Shown here piece after piece: positions 11,601-26,600 of a stretch of 64,000 nucleotides of DNA (its first letter is position 1; every line of letters begins with the position of its first letter). The DNA comes from Mermis nigrescens (lineage: Eukaryota; Nematoda; Enoplea; Mermithida; Mermithidae). The DNA lies in the NCBI GenBank assembly GCA_036768485.1, contig JAVLUZ010000143.1, positions 6,825,531-6,889,530 of the forward strand. Reading direction: 5' to 3'. The notes beneath the pieces were generated by a model. That model was not told the origin of the DNA, made no database searches, and saw only the letters and a list, made by a program, of their open reading frames with translations. Both the position numbers and the translations under genes were made by a program.

Positions 11601-14600
11601 TATGTGCAGGGCATATATAATTTTTTCATTTACTTTCAATAGATGCAGATGCTCAGCCTGGTACTGAGGATCAAATAAGTCTGGAGGATCAGCCGAAGAA
11701 GTCTACTAACCTTGGATGACCTTAAAAATACAGTAAATGTGGAAAGATCGTAAGAACTACCTTAATTAATAGTTTATTGTCAATTTCGTGAAGGTACTTC
11801 TGAAAAAATTGATTCTTGTCCGCCCGTGACATTAATTTTGCCTTGTTTTCCCAAAATAAATTTCCCTTTTTTTACCCTGAGCGATCAACACCCCGAAATT
11901 ACATCAGGTACACGTACCTGAGAATGAGGTTAGGAGAGCTTTTGCCTGAAATGGAAATATTCAGGTCAAAAATTGAAAGGTGCGCAAGGTCAAACTTTCA
12001 GGGGGAGTGAAGACCAAAATTTGGTAGATAGCTAAGTGCTCTATAAAAAACGGTTCTATAGCTATTTTAAGCTCAGAAAATTAGCTATATAGCCTTTTTG
12101 GGATCAGAAAACTAGCAAAAATAGCTATATACATATATCATTTTGAAAGTCGAAAAAACAACTAAGCATTTCTGAGCTCACGCGGTGGGTTTCTGAGTCT
12201 AAAAAGGTTATTTAGCTACTTTTCTGAGCCCAAAAAGATCATATAGCTAATTTTCTCATCCCAAAAAAGGCTACATAGCAGACGAGAGAATTATGATGTT
12301 GCCTCTGAAAGTTTTACAGCTTCAGCTGTCCAAATTTAACTAATTTTACAATATTTTACTGATATTAAAGCTTAGCTTAGGAAGGACTTAGACGCTATTG
12401 AACAAAAAAGTTGCTATGTCTCTATAGCTCATGTACAAAACATGGCCCCAAAAAACAAAGACCCTTCAGCCCGTTGCAGGATAGGTGAGGCCCGTTGAGG
12501 TTGACATGGGGTACTGTCCACGTATGCTGATCACCAACAGCTATCCTTTACAAAACAGACTATAATACAATATTTTGTAGCCAGAATGTCACCTGTGAAA
12601 GGCAATTCTTGTGAACTTCACATATGTCAGCCAGAACATCATCGTTAATCGCACTTCGATTCAACACCCAATCTGACGACATAACGTCAAGTCTTTCCTA
12701 AACGACAATTAGATCACTTATGTACAAAGGTTTAGTATTCTGTCAAATGTAACGACTGCCCTGTCATGAAAATTACTAATCAAAAACCATCATTCAAGCT
12801 TATCCGGAATATTGTTTTATAATAGTTTGAAGATGGACGCAATTTAGAAGTCGTTGATTTTTTCGCATTACCGTGTCCACCAATAAACATTTTAGATCAT
12901 TTAATTACAACCAAGTAATTTTATATCGACCAGACGAGAGAGAAACTAAACGATGCAAATACGTACAGATAGGATTATACGTGTAACATCCCAAAATTTT
13001 GATAGTAGCATACATGGGCAGCAATCAAATTCTGGGGAGTCCGATGAGGCGAAATTGCCAAAAATAACATCGAAAATTAAATCCTGGGTTTATCGATTTA
13101 GGGGGAGTTTCAAACCCTATGCCTATCTGTGGTTCAAAGTAGACAGCTATCCTTTGAAGAGAAGAGTGACCTTTTAATTTTTTGGTGAAAAACGACGAAA
13201 AAAACCGCTAAAATGGTATAGAGAAGATAGTTAATTGTTCAAATATCTAGAGGGGCAAAAAAATCACAAGCATTAAGGAATGTTGGGACGGCTGTCATTG
13301 AGAAAGGATTAAGATTTCCATTCTCATGTACAAGCGAGAAGCCATGTTTCGTCAGTTGAACAGATCTGTGCTGCGGTGAGCAAAAAGATGAATGCGTGGG
13401 GTAACTTTGAAAAACAAGATTTTGGCCGAGAGATGCACGAGAGGAGCCAATTGTAAACGGTTAAAAGCTGAGCGGGGTCTTTAACAATAACTAAATGACT
13501 AAAAAAATCGGCCATCTTGAATTTGATCTACCTGGAATGTTGAACACTAACGATTAAATTGATAATGATCACAGGTAAGCTTTTAGTCCAACTAACTTAT
13601 TTCGATTAGTCTATAGATTATTTGGCCTTTTCAGTCATATAAAAGAGGGATAACTTTATTAGCAATCAGCACAATGACTAAGATATGCAACGCTTCGGCA
13701 GCTTCCCTGCTGCCTTCGTCAGGCGAAGATATGTATAGATATATACATATAAGACAATAGCATGCACACACACAGAAATCACAAACTTCACAATTTCTTT
13801 TTATAAATTCTAAATAGCAGTGGGATTTGAAAATGACTAATTTTTTCCGGAAATTTTTTTTCAAAACAAAAAAAAATCGAAACACCAGACCATTATCAGT
13901 AAAATTACTTCAGAAACTCGAAAAGCAAGCTGATGATTCAACAAAAGTAGTAGGAAAGTAAAATATTCTGATTACATAATGTAAGAATAACAATCCCTGT
14001 CCATAATCCGATGATAAAGATGCGCAATATTTATTATGTCACTTAAAGCCAGTAGTCATTTGTACCAATCAAGTCAGAACAATAAGAAGCGCCCGCATGA
14101 TAAACAGCTAAATATAAGAAAGGAATGTATGTATGTAGGTGGGTGCCACTGTACCCTCAAAATGTGCGTTATAATCTGCAAGCAACACATACATATTGAT
14201 AAATTGGTCAGCAGACATACATATTTGACTGAACAATAATTGCTAAGATTTGCTGCCTTTTGCAGAAGAATATCGAATGTGTTTTGCTACAGGGAAAAAA
14301 GACAATAGAAATTAAATTAAAATCACATCGTATTTCAGGACGTCCAACAAATCGTTACGCGAAACTAATGCGTCAACCGCTTTCTCGTCCACAATCCTAT
14401 CTGAAATACGAAATTATAGATTTTTTCTTGCAACGCATTTAAATGCAGTATTAAGAGCGTAATATGCAAATTAAGCAACAAGCTCAATTGCACGCAAATT
14501 ATATCGAGCAAAAAAGTTTTCGCACGGTGAATTGAGTTTAGGAGGAAATACAGCAGATTATGAAAAAAAATAATTACAAAACAGACAGTACAATTGAAAA

Positions 14601-17600
14601 GTGTCACAACTAAAAATTTTAAAGAAAATACCATATTTCTAGATATTATATTTATCTTACACTTCTAAATAAAACTTAGAACTCAAAATATGTCGGTGAC
14701 ATCGAGCAAATTTTTCGTGGACACTAATTTACATAGCTTCGAGTCATATGTGAAGTATAAATGCACAAGGTCAGGGTCGGGAGCGGGATAAAATCCTAAA
14801 AATTCAGACTAGTTAATTTAGTATTCACGTGTTTTTTGCTAGTCAAATGACGAAATGGTCAAAATAGCCTATATAAAAGGCTTTTGCGTGGTAATACCGC
14901 TCTAATATGCATTTTGATCCATTTTGACAGCGTTAATTCGCTTTTAATAATACAAAATACCGACATTGATCAATTTGTCGATGACTTTTGATTTTGAAGA
15001 CCATTTTGACTAAACAGCAAATAAAAATTATGAATTTGGAGCGAAGCGCAAGGAAAAATTTTGACATTATTACTGCTTTTGTCTCCAAAGATGATGCAGA
15101 AAATGTTCTGTCAGCTCAAAATGTTTGACAGTAACTGCCAGTCTGACCCTTCAGCTGGGGGTAATACCACTCATCCTATATGTGCATGAGTGATGTGAAA
15201 TAGTTTTCATAATTTTACCTCAAGCACGACCATACATTTAACGGCTATTTTTAGGGGGATAGGTGAATGACCTTCAATCTTAGCCAAAAATGACCAGAAA
15301 CACCTAATGAATGGACAAGAAACGCGAGTTTTCGCAAAAAATAAGACATCTGAAAAATTCCAACTCTTGGGGAACTGTGGACGATCGAGTTTGAGTAAGG
15401 GATCCAGTTATACCGTTACACGCATGAGCGCGACCGAAAAACGACGCAGCCTATTAACAGATAAAAATTTAAGTCAAAAAGTTCGAATTTTATTACCTAT
15501 CTCATTGAATAGAATAAGTTTTCGAGATATAAGCCTATTAATGCTAGGTCCGCCCCCTTGAGCAAATCCTGGATAGGGACCACACCTGGGCGTGGGGTGT
15601 TGGGGGTATGCACCCCCAGAAACCAAAATACCCCCAGAAATCAAAATACCCCCCATAATTCAATTTTTGAAAATTTTTTTGCTTTTTTCGCAATTTTTTG
15701 ATGCCAATGGATAGTGCTTGATGAGAAACGTCGAAAAATGTTTTTTATCGCCATACCACCATTTTTAAGGCCATTTTTTGACCTTCCAAAAATCTTGCAC
15801 CCCCCAGAATTTTCTTGCTGCCCACGTATGATAGGGACCTGTATGTACGTACACATATGTATGACTTTAAAAAGCATTGTCTAAGGCAAAGGAGTAAAAC
15901 TGACCACTCATGCCCTGTTTTCCAATTTGCCGATTAAAAATCATCCGTTCCATACTATTATCGGTTATTAGACGATAGATATAGGTTGGTTTCATCTGGC
16001 CGTATCGATAGACCCTACAAACAGCTTGAGCATCGTGACATGGATTCCAAGATGCGTCCAATACTATCACCCGATTGGCAGCGACTAAGTTAATACCCAA
16101 ACTGCCTGCCCTAAAAGCAAAAGTAATAATATCACTATAGACATTTTGCTAAATTAATCATTTCATTATAGTGAAATTATTCTGTTCGATTTTATTTAGT
16201 GTATACCTTTACTTAAAAAGATTGTATTTGCGCATGTACATATGTACAAATATTTATGTATCTACCACCTGTTGCTAAAAAATACTTTTATTAGCAAAGT
16301 AGCATTATTGTAATGTTCGCTAGGATTTTTCTAATTAAAAACGCGTTCTATTATGAAAAATACAGCAGATTTAAAAACATATAACCAATGGTGTATGTAG
16401 GATCTGAAGTTCTGGGCCAAAAAGCAAATCAGAGGAGAGAAAATCCACACATGGAAGCGTGCACTGGAAAGTGTTAAAAACTGTAATACGTGGATTTATA
16501 TTTCTGCACGACTGATTCTTAGCATCCGGTGCCAACTCAATTCTGGAAAATTTTAAAAATTTCGTCATCTTTGTACTCAATTTTGGGTCTTTGAAAAGAA
16601 TAATTTTGACATGTTTGCCAATTTCTAGATCAAGCCTATAACAATCAACACCATACATGATCTTGGGGGAGGGTAATTAGTGGGGGATTTTCACCCCCCA
16701 GAAAAATTTTCAGCTCCTCACCAGAAATTTTTTAATCCCCGTAGAATTCGCATTTTTTCCAAAGTTTTCGAAAATTTACTTGAAAATTCGCAGAAAAGCA
16801 GCTTTTTAAAGCGCTTTTATTTATCTGTTTGCTCAAAAGTGTCAAATTTCCGGCGCTTCGCTCCACATACTCAAATTTGACTATATTTTGTTCAATTTAT
16901 TCGACTTTTTTGATTTTTTTTTCGAAATTGTTCTGGCGTTTTTATGCTCTAGAAAGATCATCGTCAGAAAGACCGAAAAACGACGTTTTTAACGCGAACC
17001 CAATATTTTTGGGCCCAAAAAGCACTTTAAAATTTCAACCCCTCAGAATTCCCATGCTGTGCACGTCTGAAAACAACATTATACAAAAATAAGCAATACG
17101 GGTAAAACATCTTTTGGCGGTATTTTCATTATGATTCAAACTTTTTCCTTCACGAAGTCTTTGTAGAATAAAATTCTCCCTCCTTTCAGGGAGATGTAAA
17201 TTATGTGTGCAAATAACAGACAAACTACATAACACAAACCATCAGCTACCTAACGTATGCCACTGAATAAAATAGGAAGGCAATATTTAGTTTGAAATTA
17301 ATTCACGACAAATGTGTTTTTACCGAGTGGATATCAGAAACAAATGAACGGCCGACTCTTGACTGAAACGATTGATCAGAAGTTCACGTTCGCTGGAAGA
17401 CGTCGAACCATCTAATCCTAGAAAATGCAGACCAAAGTCCTAGTGGATAAAATCAATCGCTTCTAAGCACATGAGTAAAGACTTACGAAAATAAGATCGA
17501 TTTTTGGACCATTTCTCAACGGAACCCGGAACGAAGTTTTTGCACAGGAATTCTTCAATCAAATCCAGAGTCAGAAGGCTTTGGCTGAAATAATTCATGC

Positions 17601-20600
17601 ATAATGAGTGGAAATAAAAAAAACAAAAAATTATTGAGTGACCAAGAATCAATGATCGCTTAAGCTACAGCGAGTACCATACGTCAAGCTACTGACTTAC
17701 ATATGTACATCAGATTAAACGAAAATGAGACGGGGAAGGCAGATATATGTAATGTCATTTTCTGCTTAAGAAAAGCGAAAACAGTAGTTTTAAAGGTATA
17801 TATTGTCTTTGACTCAATCCCACATATGCACACTATGGGGTTTGTATCCCCTACCTGGACTTTTCTAAGGAAACAGTCATATGCTTATTTTTCGAACAGT
17901 AAAATATTCAATTCGATCATCCAGACACTTTTCTTTCATTATTTCGTTTATATTTGGTATTACAAATCATTCCATCACCCTTGTTGTTAATTGTTTTCAT
18001 GCAAATTTATCCTCCAAAATTCAAAAAGAATAAAATACAACGAATCAGGTATCAAAATTTGACATTCTTGCGTAAAATTCAATATTCACTAACTCCCTCC
18101 CCCAAGCGATTCGCTTTACCCCTCCCATACCTTTCGACCGTGTGCATGTATGCTCAAGCCGTAAAGTACTCAACCGAGAATTTGTGGCTTGGAAAAGGTG
18201 GGATTCGAGGATTTGATCTTAAAAGATATATGTTCTTGACCTATTTATCGCAGTAAATAGATATGTTGTACATTCGCTAATCTGCATGGTGATTTTGTAC
18301 GATTTTTGTTAAAATTAATTTTAAAATGGTAAATTTTATTAAAGTACAATGGAACTTTGTTATCAACATAGTTCCATTGTACGAGGTTGTTAATTGAGTT
18401 CGTTTTAGCTGTCTAATAACTTTTTTCTATCAGAGTTATCAACACGCGGTTTTTTGCTCGATATTCTGCAACTTCTGCTTTACATCTCTGGAATCATCAT
18501 TTCTTCTTATCATTTTTCCGCTTCCCAGTAAAATTATTTTGTTTTATTTTGGATTAAAATTGATTAAAAATATAGCCCTAAACATAAGGTCCCATGACTT
18601 TATTCTTCGAGGAAAAGGATAGATATTTTAGCTGAGAGAATCTAACGTTGTAAAACACTTTTTGATATGTTTTTTGTTCATAAAACGTGCATTTGTGATG
18701 AAGCAAATTTTTTGTCAAAATCAGCAAAAAATTGAGTTTTAAGGAAAAATACATCACTAAAAAGAGAAAATTAATCACAATAGGATTTTTGGTAGTGCAT
18801 CAATGAAAGTTATAAACTCTCTTTGTTTTATCGAAATTTAGAGATCAAATGCTAATCAGTGCTCAAGCTGCGACAAGATAAAAGTTCTTTTTCTTAACTA
18901 AAGAAGTAAGGTATCTTAGAAATTTTTTCCAGAAAAGGCGGGAAAAATAGAAAAAATGGTGACTCTAGTAATGTAAAGCCCCTCATACTTTAATAAAATT
19001 TACAATTTTAAGATAATACATATATTCTTCTTAAAAATTTTATTTTTGGAGCTTACACCGCTGTACATTCCCTTGGCTGTATACTATGCATCTCAACAAA
19101 TGGCAAAATGCTAAGAAGGCATGCAATCACGAAAATAAGAAAAAATAGGCGTATACAAAAAAATTTCCCTCCTCATACTTAACGCTTTTCTGTTCTAGAT
19201 AACGTTTTATCGTCTTCGTACTAACGTTTTGAATTAATTTATTGTTTTTGATTGAAAATGGTGCGAATTAGTGATATTCCCTTAAAAACAGGCGGTTGCG
19301 CGAAAAATGACCATCACGTACAAAGCAAAGCAATAACAAATTACGAAAATTTAACCTGAACAAAAGCAGTTTGTCACCAATCAAAACGCAGCGTTCCAGA
19401 ATTGACAGAGCGAAAAGCATTTTAAAACCATTGTCCAATGAACCCGGCATGTAATTCTCAAATATATCTTCAGCCTGAAACACAAACCAATGCAAATGAT
19501 AATGAAGGTCGTTCGATACATCATCCTTCGTAAATACTGTGCCTTGGCAACCCCTTGCGGTATTAAAGCGAGAAAACACACGGCTCTGATCTGTAGGCTA
19601 GGCAATACTCAACTTTGAGTGAAAAGGCCTAATTTGGACCTTTGGACCTATTTTGCGCTTAGCATGCGATTTCACGAGTCTGTGAATCGCAGAGATCCAC
19701 ATTTAAGCCGATTCAGCGCATACTGCTAGAAACGGCCGCGATTTGCTAGTTTTTATAAGAAAAGTTGTTTAGAATTTCCAAATGTGCATTAAGGAGTCAA
19801 AATACCAAGAAGTTATATGGCTTATATTTCCGTCACTAGGTCTAGATGTCCTTTTGTCAGTTGTTGCTTCATTTCGCCTCACGTATTTTACCCATTTGTG
19901 TATAAGTTCTTCTGACAATAAAATATTTTCGGTTCAGCTTCAAAAAAATATTCCAATATTTTTATTCCTTTACAATTCGATTTTATCTATTTTTCATGCA
20001 AAATCGCTGTTTTACTTAAATGGCACAAATCGGAACAGCACCGAGCAATTTAATATGACCTTATGTACATATTCACACATGCAAACGGTCCGAAGTTATT
20101 AGAGGGGGAGAAAGGGTAAACCGAGTTCTTTCTTTGAAGGGCTGAATAAATTAATGCGTTATTACATCTTAAATTACGGTTCTAGCGACCTTTACTGCAT
20201 ATTGAGTTGTCTCAGGATATGGCTTAAATAGACATCATTTAGTGCTGCTTTATTATGATTATATAATTATTGGTCTAGAAATGAAATGAGGGATGTTTTT
20301 CAAAAATCCTGGTAGGGTAGGGAAGTAACCCACACATACTCACATTTAGCATTAGAGCTGCACGCGGGTACCCGAACGGGTACCCGAGTACCCGGGTAGA
20401 AAATAATTTTACTACCCGGGTACCCGAATCCCCTGATATAAAATGGAAAATTAGCACTGCAGTTATGCAATATGTGCTAAGAATTGAATTAGAAACCTAA
20501 AAACATATTGCTTCTAAAGTGCATCTGAATCACAATGTAAATGTGATTTGATATAATCAACCGTAAAATGTTAAATAAGCGAGTCTGTTTATATTTCCTA

Positions 20601-23600
20601 TTATCACAATATATCGCGCATACGGTCTAGGCATTTTCCATTATTCAGCTCTTTAGTTACATTATTTTATTTGTGCCGAATTCTTCTTATTCTTCATTGC
20701 AAACAAATTTAAACAAGAAATTATCTGTTAGCGACGCTTTTTTTATAATTCATTCACTTCTGTGACCATTATATAAATTTAAACTGCAACTTTTATTCAC
20801 ATCGTGCGCGCAACTGTTTTAGTTAGACCTGGTTCAAAGCCTATCGGTGTTCCAAATGCAGTCAGCCATAGGCGTAGCCACGGGGGCATTGGGGGTACCT
20901 GCCCCCGAAATATTTCAGAAATATTGTTGATTTTTTTGTTGCAATAATGTATGTCCAGAAAACTAAGTTCAAAAAGGCAAAAACTTCAAAATTTTCCGCG
21001 GCGAGTCATTATTATTTGCTATATAGATCCAACAAATTTAAAAGCTTGATTCAGCTAAAATAATCCAGCACTCCACATCACTTTAGTAATTTAATGCACT
21101 ATTTGTTCGTTGAATGAAACTGCGCATGCTTGTTGAGCATGATAGTAAAAGTGCGAAAATGATTGTGAACCAGTTTGTCTATTCTCTGCTTTGTTTGTCT
21201 TTTGTGTACCAGTTTGTCTATTCTTTGTTTCGTTTATCTTTCTTTACAAGGACATATAATCCTATTTTAATTGGAAGGAATGGCCAAATTTTCTTATGTT
21301 TTTGCGCATTTCTTGTTCTACATATGAACTGCATTTTGTTAATTAGAAGGCCACAAATGGGCATGAAAAGGGTAAGGACAAAATTTTCATGGATACATCT
21401 TTCTATATCTCATTGGCAGCGACCCGTTGCTGCGCTATGTACCCAGCAGAGGTTGAAAAGCGCATCTCAGATCAGTTTGTGCAATGTAGGAGTTAATCAA
21501 TTTTGAGTGTTTTTGGGCTTGCTTCCGAACCGAGATTTGGCCGATTTTGCGAAAATTTTAACGTTACTATTTGACATTAAACGTTTTTTTACAAAATTTT
21601 CCGGGACTCTGCCCCGGATACCGCTCGCCACCTCAGACGTCCCGCAGCCATAAAATCTCGTTGTACATGTGCAACGAGATTTTAGGGAGAACAAGCCAGG
21701 TAAAAAGGTTAGGAATTTCTAAAAATTTCCGGCGTTTCGCGCCGGCATTAATTTGTCTGTTTTGTATAATTTAAGCGGTACAAATTGAGTTTAATGTGCA
21801 AAAACGTCAGAATTTTCCGGCGCATAGCGCCGTCAGTTACTGTTCTTTCTTTTTGTAAAGTTCCAGCATTGCCTTTAAAAGCCTGAATCACTCAGAATAT
21901 CTTCAGTCAAAGTTAGTAATTCGCAGTTTTCTTCTTAGAAGCTTGAATTGTCAAAACTGTTTTGTACAAATTTGGTAATTTTCTGCTCTATCAGATTATT
22001 AGTATTCACAGAGCTACAAACTGTTAAGGGTGGAAAAAATGACTGAATTTCTTGGCACTTTGCGCCACTTATGAATTCCGAACTGTTTGTCAATAGAAAG
22101 GCCGTAAATTCTACATAAAAACGTTTATGCCCTCGAACCAAAATTCTGACTACGCCTCTGCAGTCAGCTCCAGAAAGACTTGTTTTTGAATAAATTTTCA
22201 TTTCTGGTTGATTTCAAAATTGCTTTTCGTCAATGTGTTTTCCTGCTTCAAATGTTTTAATGACGCTATGAAGATACAAAACCTGCTTCACAATTTTTTG
22301 CTGACTTAAATTTCATTAAATGCATACAAATTCTTCAGATTAAAGCCTTGATTCTATTTAATCTTGCATTAATTTTTCATTAATTTTACTGCTTAAATAT
22401 CACTTTGCCCTAGACCTCACTGTCAACCGTAAATAAACGATGTTCACTGCATTCTCTTTTATCTAAGGTCCTACCCGGGTACCCGAATTACCCGGGTAAT
22501 GAAATAGCCGGGTACCCGGCAGTGATCGGACCGAGGATACTTTTTGGACCCTCGGCCTCGGCCGAGGCCGAGGCCGAGGCAACTTAAAATCCTTGCCTCG
22601 GCCGAGGCCGAGGGTAATGCCGAGGGTCAAGCTTGTATACCTATACCCATAAATAGTACTCTTAGAATATTTTGTATGCACATGAGCTAGAGAATAATCG
22701 CAATATTAAGCGCTTTATCGAATGTCAAACAATTCATTCTTATTTTCAATAATGGTAAATTAAATGTGTGAAGGATTTATTGAATAAAGTCAGTAGCATG
22801 AAAGCATACTTAATTTAGCAAGTTGCCGTTGAAGACTTGGAAAAGTTAATAAAAAATATGGCTGAACAAGCACTTAAAAACTTTTATTACTATAAATAAG
22901 AAAACAGTGTCGAAGAAATAAACGAACAAACGAAATAAGCTAAGTAAAGACAGAACTGTAGCCATTGTTGTGCTCGCTTTTGCAGTAATGCATGTTTAAA
23001 CACACTTTTTCAGTCATCCAATTCTGGTGTGGTAGGTAATATGACGGAAACTGTACTGTACTTTCCGATCATAGTTTCTCAAGGTCCAGAGTTGAGGGAA
23101 GGGTGAAATCCTAACATGGGGGACCAATAAATTAAGTAATGTTTTTGTTTGAGCGAACAAATTTTTGTAAATATTTTATATTAATATATTTTTAAAAATA
23201 CACATTTTCACATACTGCCAGTGTGTGACCTGCAACCGGCATGCAGTCCTAAACAGTGTTTTTTTTGTGCAAGATACCTTTTTACATGTACAAAGATGGT
23301 ATCCAAAAGTCTTTGAACATTTTGTACATGCAAATTTTTGTGTACTATTATAGTATGGTACAGTAGCGATTTAGTGTGGTAAAACAGGGTTTTTTCGACC
23401 TTTGGTAGTGCATCTTAGCCATACATGCACAGTATGGGAATTCTGGGGGGGTGAAAACCTAAAGTGCCTTTTTGGGCCCAAAAATGGCCGGTACGCGTTA
23501 AAAAACATCGTTTTTTGGCGTTTCTGACGATACTCTATCCTTCTAGAGCATGAAATCTTGAAAAAAATTTCAAAAAAAGTCGAATAAATTGACCAATATA

Positions 23601-26600
23601 TCGCTTAAAACATGAATATATGGCGCGAAGCGCAGAAAAATCTGGCGATTTTGAGCAAATAGATAGCCAACAACCCTTAAAAAGACACTTTTTCTACCAA
23701 TTTTCAGGTAAGTTTAGGAAACTTTTGAAAAATCGCCACTTCTGGGGGATGAAAAATTTTTTTGCGGGGGGTGAAAAATGATTCTGCGGGGGTGAAAACC
23801 CCCTCCAAACCCCCAAGATCATGTATGATCTTAGCTAATTCCCGGGTTTCTGAATATTTGACATTTTTCCATTCTAAATGCAAATTCTACGATTTTAAAG
23901 ATATATAGGACAGACAATTACTGATGCGCCGAAAATTTTCGAGAATTTTACACCTTTTTACAGTTTTTGTCTCTCCAAAAATCTTTGTGCATGTACAAAG
24001 ACGTCCTGAAAAGTCTCTGTACATTATGAAAAATCTTTGCCGAATACAAAAATCGTGGCCCTAAATGTGATAATTCGGCCTGAATTTTGTTGATAATATT
24101 AGTTCATGAGCTTTTGATTAAATTTACACATAAAACTCGACTGAGAAAACAACTTGTACTGGAAAATCAGAAATATTACAGATATTGTAATATGCCAATT
24201 AGATCTTGTAATAAGCACTATTGTGCTTAGAAATTCAATGCAACATCAAAATAAATTAGTCAATTTTATCTTTGAACGGCAAAAAAGTGCAAAGTTATTA
24301 AATAGTACTTAATTTGCTTAAAATTTTTAAAAACAGTATAAATAGATACAAAAGATATTTAAATCTGCATAAAGATGCCTACATTATACTAAAATTGATT
24401 TTTGAGTGTTTAATGCCCCTGCTTCAATCTAACTACATTATATTAGCGATATTTTGCGCGAAGCGCCGAAAATTTTTGAAATTTTCTAAAAAAATACTCA
24501 AAAGCGATATAATTAATATCACTTTGTCCAAGAAAGTATTTTAACATTCTATAAAAATGACTCCGAAAAATGCACGAGCCGAAATTGATTTTTGGCACAA
24601 CCTGCATTTATTGGCCATTTTTAGGTGCGTTTTTGCGATTTTCGGCCGAAAATTCGTGATCATTTACCCCCTCTCCCATAAAAATGGCCGAAAACCCTAA
24701 GTGTAACATAGGGGCTTCGGGGAATTCCCCACCCACCCAGGGTTGGACGTCCTCCCAAACACCCTTCCCTTCAAGATCAGAAAATTTTGACCCACCCTCC
24801 CCATTTTTGGCAAAAATTTGCGCTTTGTTGGCTATTTTTAGGTGCTTTTGCCATTTTTGACATAGAATTAGAGTTGCTAATCCCCCTCGTTCTAAAAATG
24901 GCCAGGGACCCCTACCCGAAATTTCTAGCCGTTACATGTATGCCGAGGAGCTCGTCCCAAAAATTTTGAGCCATGCATGTTTCATAGTGATAGTTTGTCA
25001 ATTTACTCTTGCTTACATTCCAAAATACTGTATCACTTCGTGAAATTCTAATAGTTAGCTGCACTTTTGCCATTGTAAAAATTAAGTTCAAAAATATTCA
25101 AAAGGTTTTCACCAAAAATCGTCTGACAGTGACATGAGTCTTTTACCCTGAGAGGGGGGTAATAACCCTCCCTCACCCCCTCCCCCTATGGAAATGTGTG
25201 TTTCCGATCCATGTAGCGAGCATGAGAATTAAAACTTAGTCATCACAGTGTTATAGTGTAATAGTGTAATAGTGTAACTGGGTACGCGACTAAAACCATA
25301 AGAAAAGTCTATAGGTAAAAAATAGCCTGTGTACTGCAGATGCATTCTAAATAGTTAATACTCAACGGATATATTAAACTTATTCAAATTTTATTTTAAC
25401 CCTCGGCGCCTCGGCACTTTTCAGCTTCGCCCTCGGCGCCGAGGCCGAGGCTCAAAAATACGCCGAGGCTTGCCGAGGCCGAGGCCGAGGCCTCGGTCCG
25501 ATCACTGGTACCCGGGTAGTAAAATTTGCAAAGTGTGCAGCTCTATTTAGCATATATATTATTTCAATCATTTTTAGTTACATAAATCTCCCTAATGCGC
25601 AAACAGGGACCTTAAGTACATTCAAATTACGGCATTTCAACTTGACTCATCAATAATCTCACTATTTTGTCAATCTAGACATGTTGTTCATGACTAATAG
25701 GAATAAGAGGAAAAATTTGAGATGCTTACTAATTCATACACTTGCACTAAATTCAGTGCGCAAGTTACTCAAATCATTCTCATTGCACTAAATTCATAAT
25801 TTTGCTTGAATTTGTTACATCCTGTTCTGTGAAACTCGTTAAGTAATAGTCTTTTAAATAGATGCGCAGCCTCATACTAGTGTATGTAACAATATCACAA
25901 AGACTAAAAATCATCGTACTTCGCACAGACATACACATTAGGTAAATGCGTAGGTAATTACTCTTATTTGTGAATAAATTGAAGAAGCGATTGGTAAAAG
26001 CATGCAAAAAAGTTAGAAATTCAATTATTATTGATTACAAATGTCTCACTGCATATTGTGATTTCAAATTCAACGCGAGCAGCTAATTTTCAGTTAAACT
26101 TTAAGATTATCCAAACAGGTGCTTACAGAAACAGTAATGAGTTAATTTCAATACATGCAAATACCAGTCAAACAATGGAATGTTCGCCGTTCTTATTATT
26201 AATCAATACACATTGATTCTGCAAAGACAAATTAGTAAGGAGTAAAATTCTAAAACCTGAACATATTGACAGTAAGAAACGCATGCACCTATAATGTAAT
26301 GCACTATACGAGTATAACTAAACTACATATGCGCGTTCTTCTTTCTACTTACACACAAGGCTATGTAAAGTGATATATGTATTCAAGCATTCATGCACAC
26401 GGTCAAAAGCTCTGGGAGGGGTAAACCGTGTTTCCTAGGTAGGGAAGAAATGAGTAATTTTTCACCTATTTAATGGCAAAGTTTTGTACTTAATTCGTCG
26501 TATTTTATTTTTCATCAATACTTATGTATGGTTAAATTTGCATGAAAACAATAATAATGGGCAATCGAATGATCTGTAACATCAAATATGTATATTCGAA

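Larger units (their letters stand above)
20353..25545. mobile_element. hAT-like element TAGAGCTGCAC, outermost of a four-element nest
   Basis: Perfect 11-bp inverted ends TAGAGCTGCAC/GTGCAGCTCTA and a perfect 8-bp duplication TTTAGCAT (20345-20352, 25546-25553). Its own DNA is only about 0.9 kb (20353-20866, 22169-22511, 25516-25545) and is packed near the ends with GGGTACCCG words. The rest is inserted elements. A 130-codon ORF at 21114-21506 lies in an insert and has no recognisable similarity. Confidence 0.88.

Noticed and set aside
14329..14410. 10-bp inverted repeat CGTATTTCAG around exon 18
   Set aside because: One arm is the acceptor and the other is coding sequence; ten bases are too few to infer a function.
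21114..21506. 130-codon plus-strand ORF, candidate transposase
   Set aside because: Lies inside the nested AGGCGTAGYCA element but shows no DDE, BED or hAT dimerisation motif.
22556..22610. CpG-rich cluster as a CpG island or promoter
   Set aside because: It is the terminal palindrome array of a transposon and recurs at both ends of each copy.
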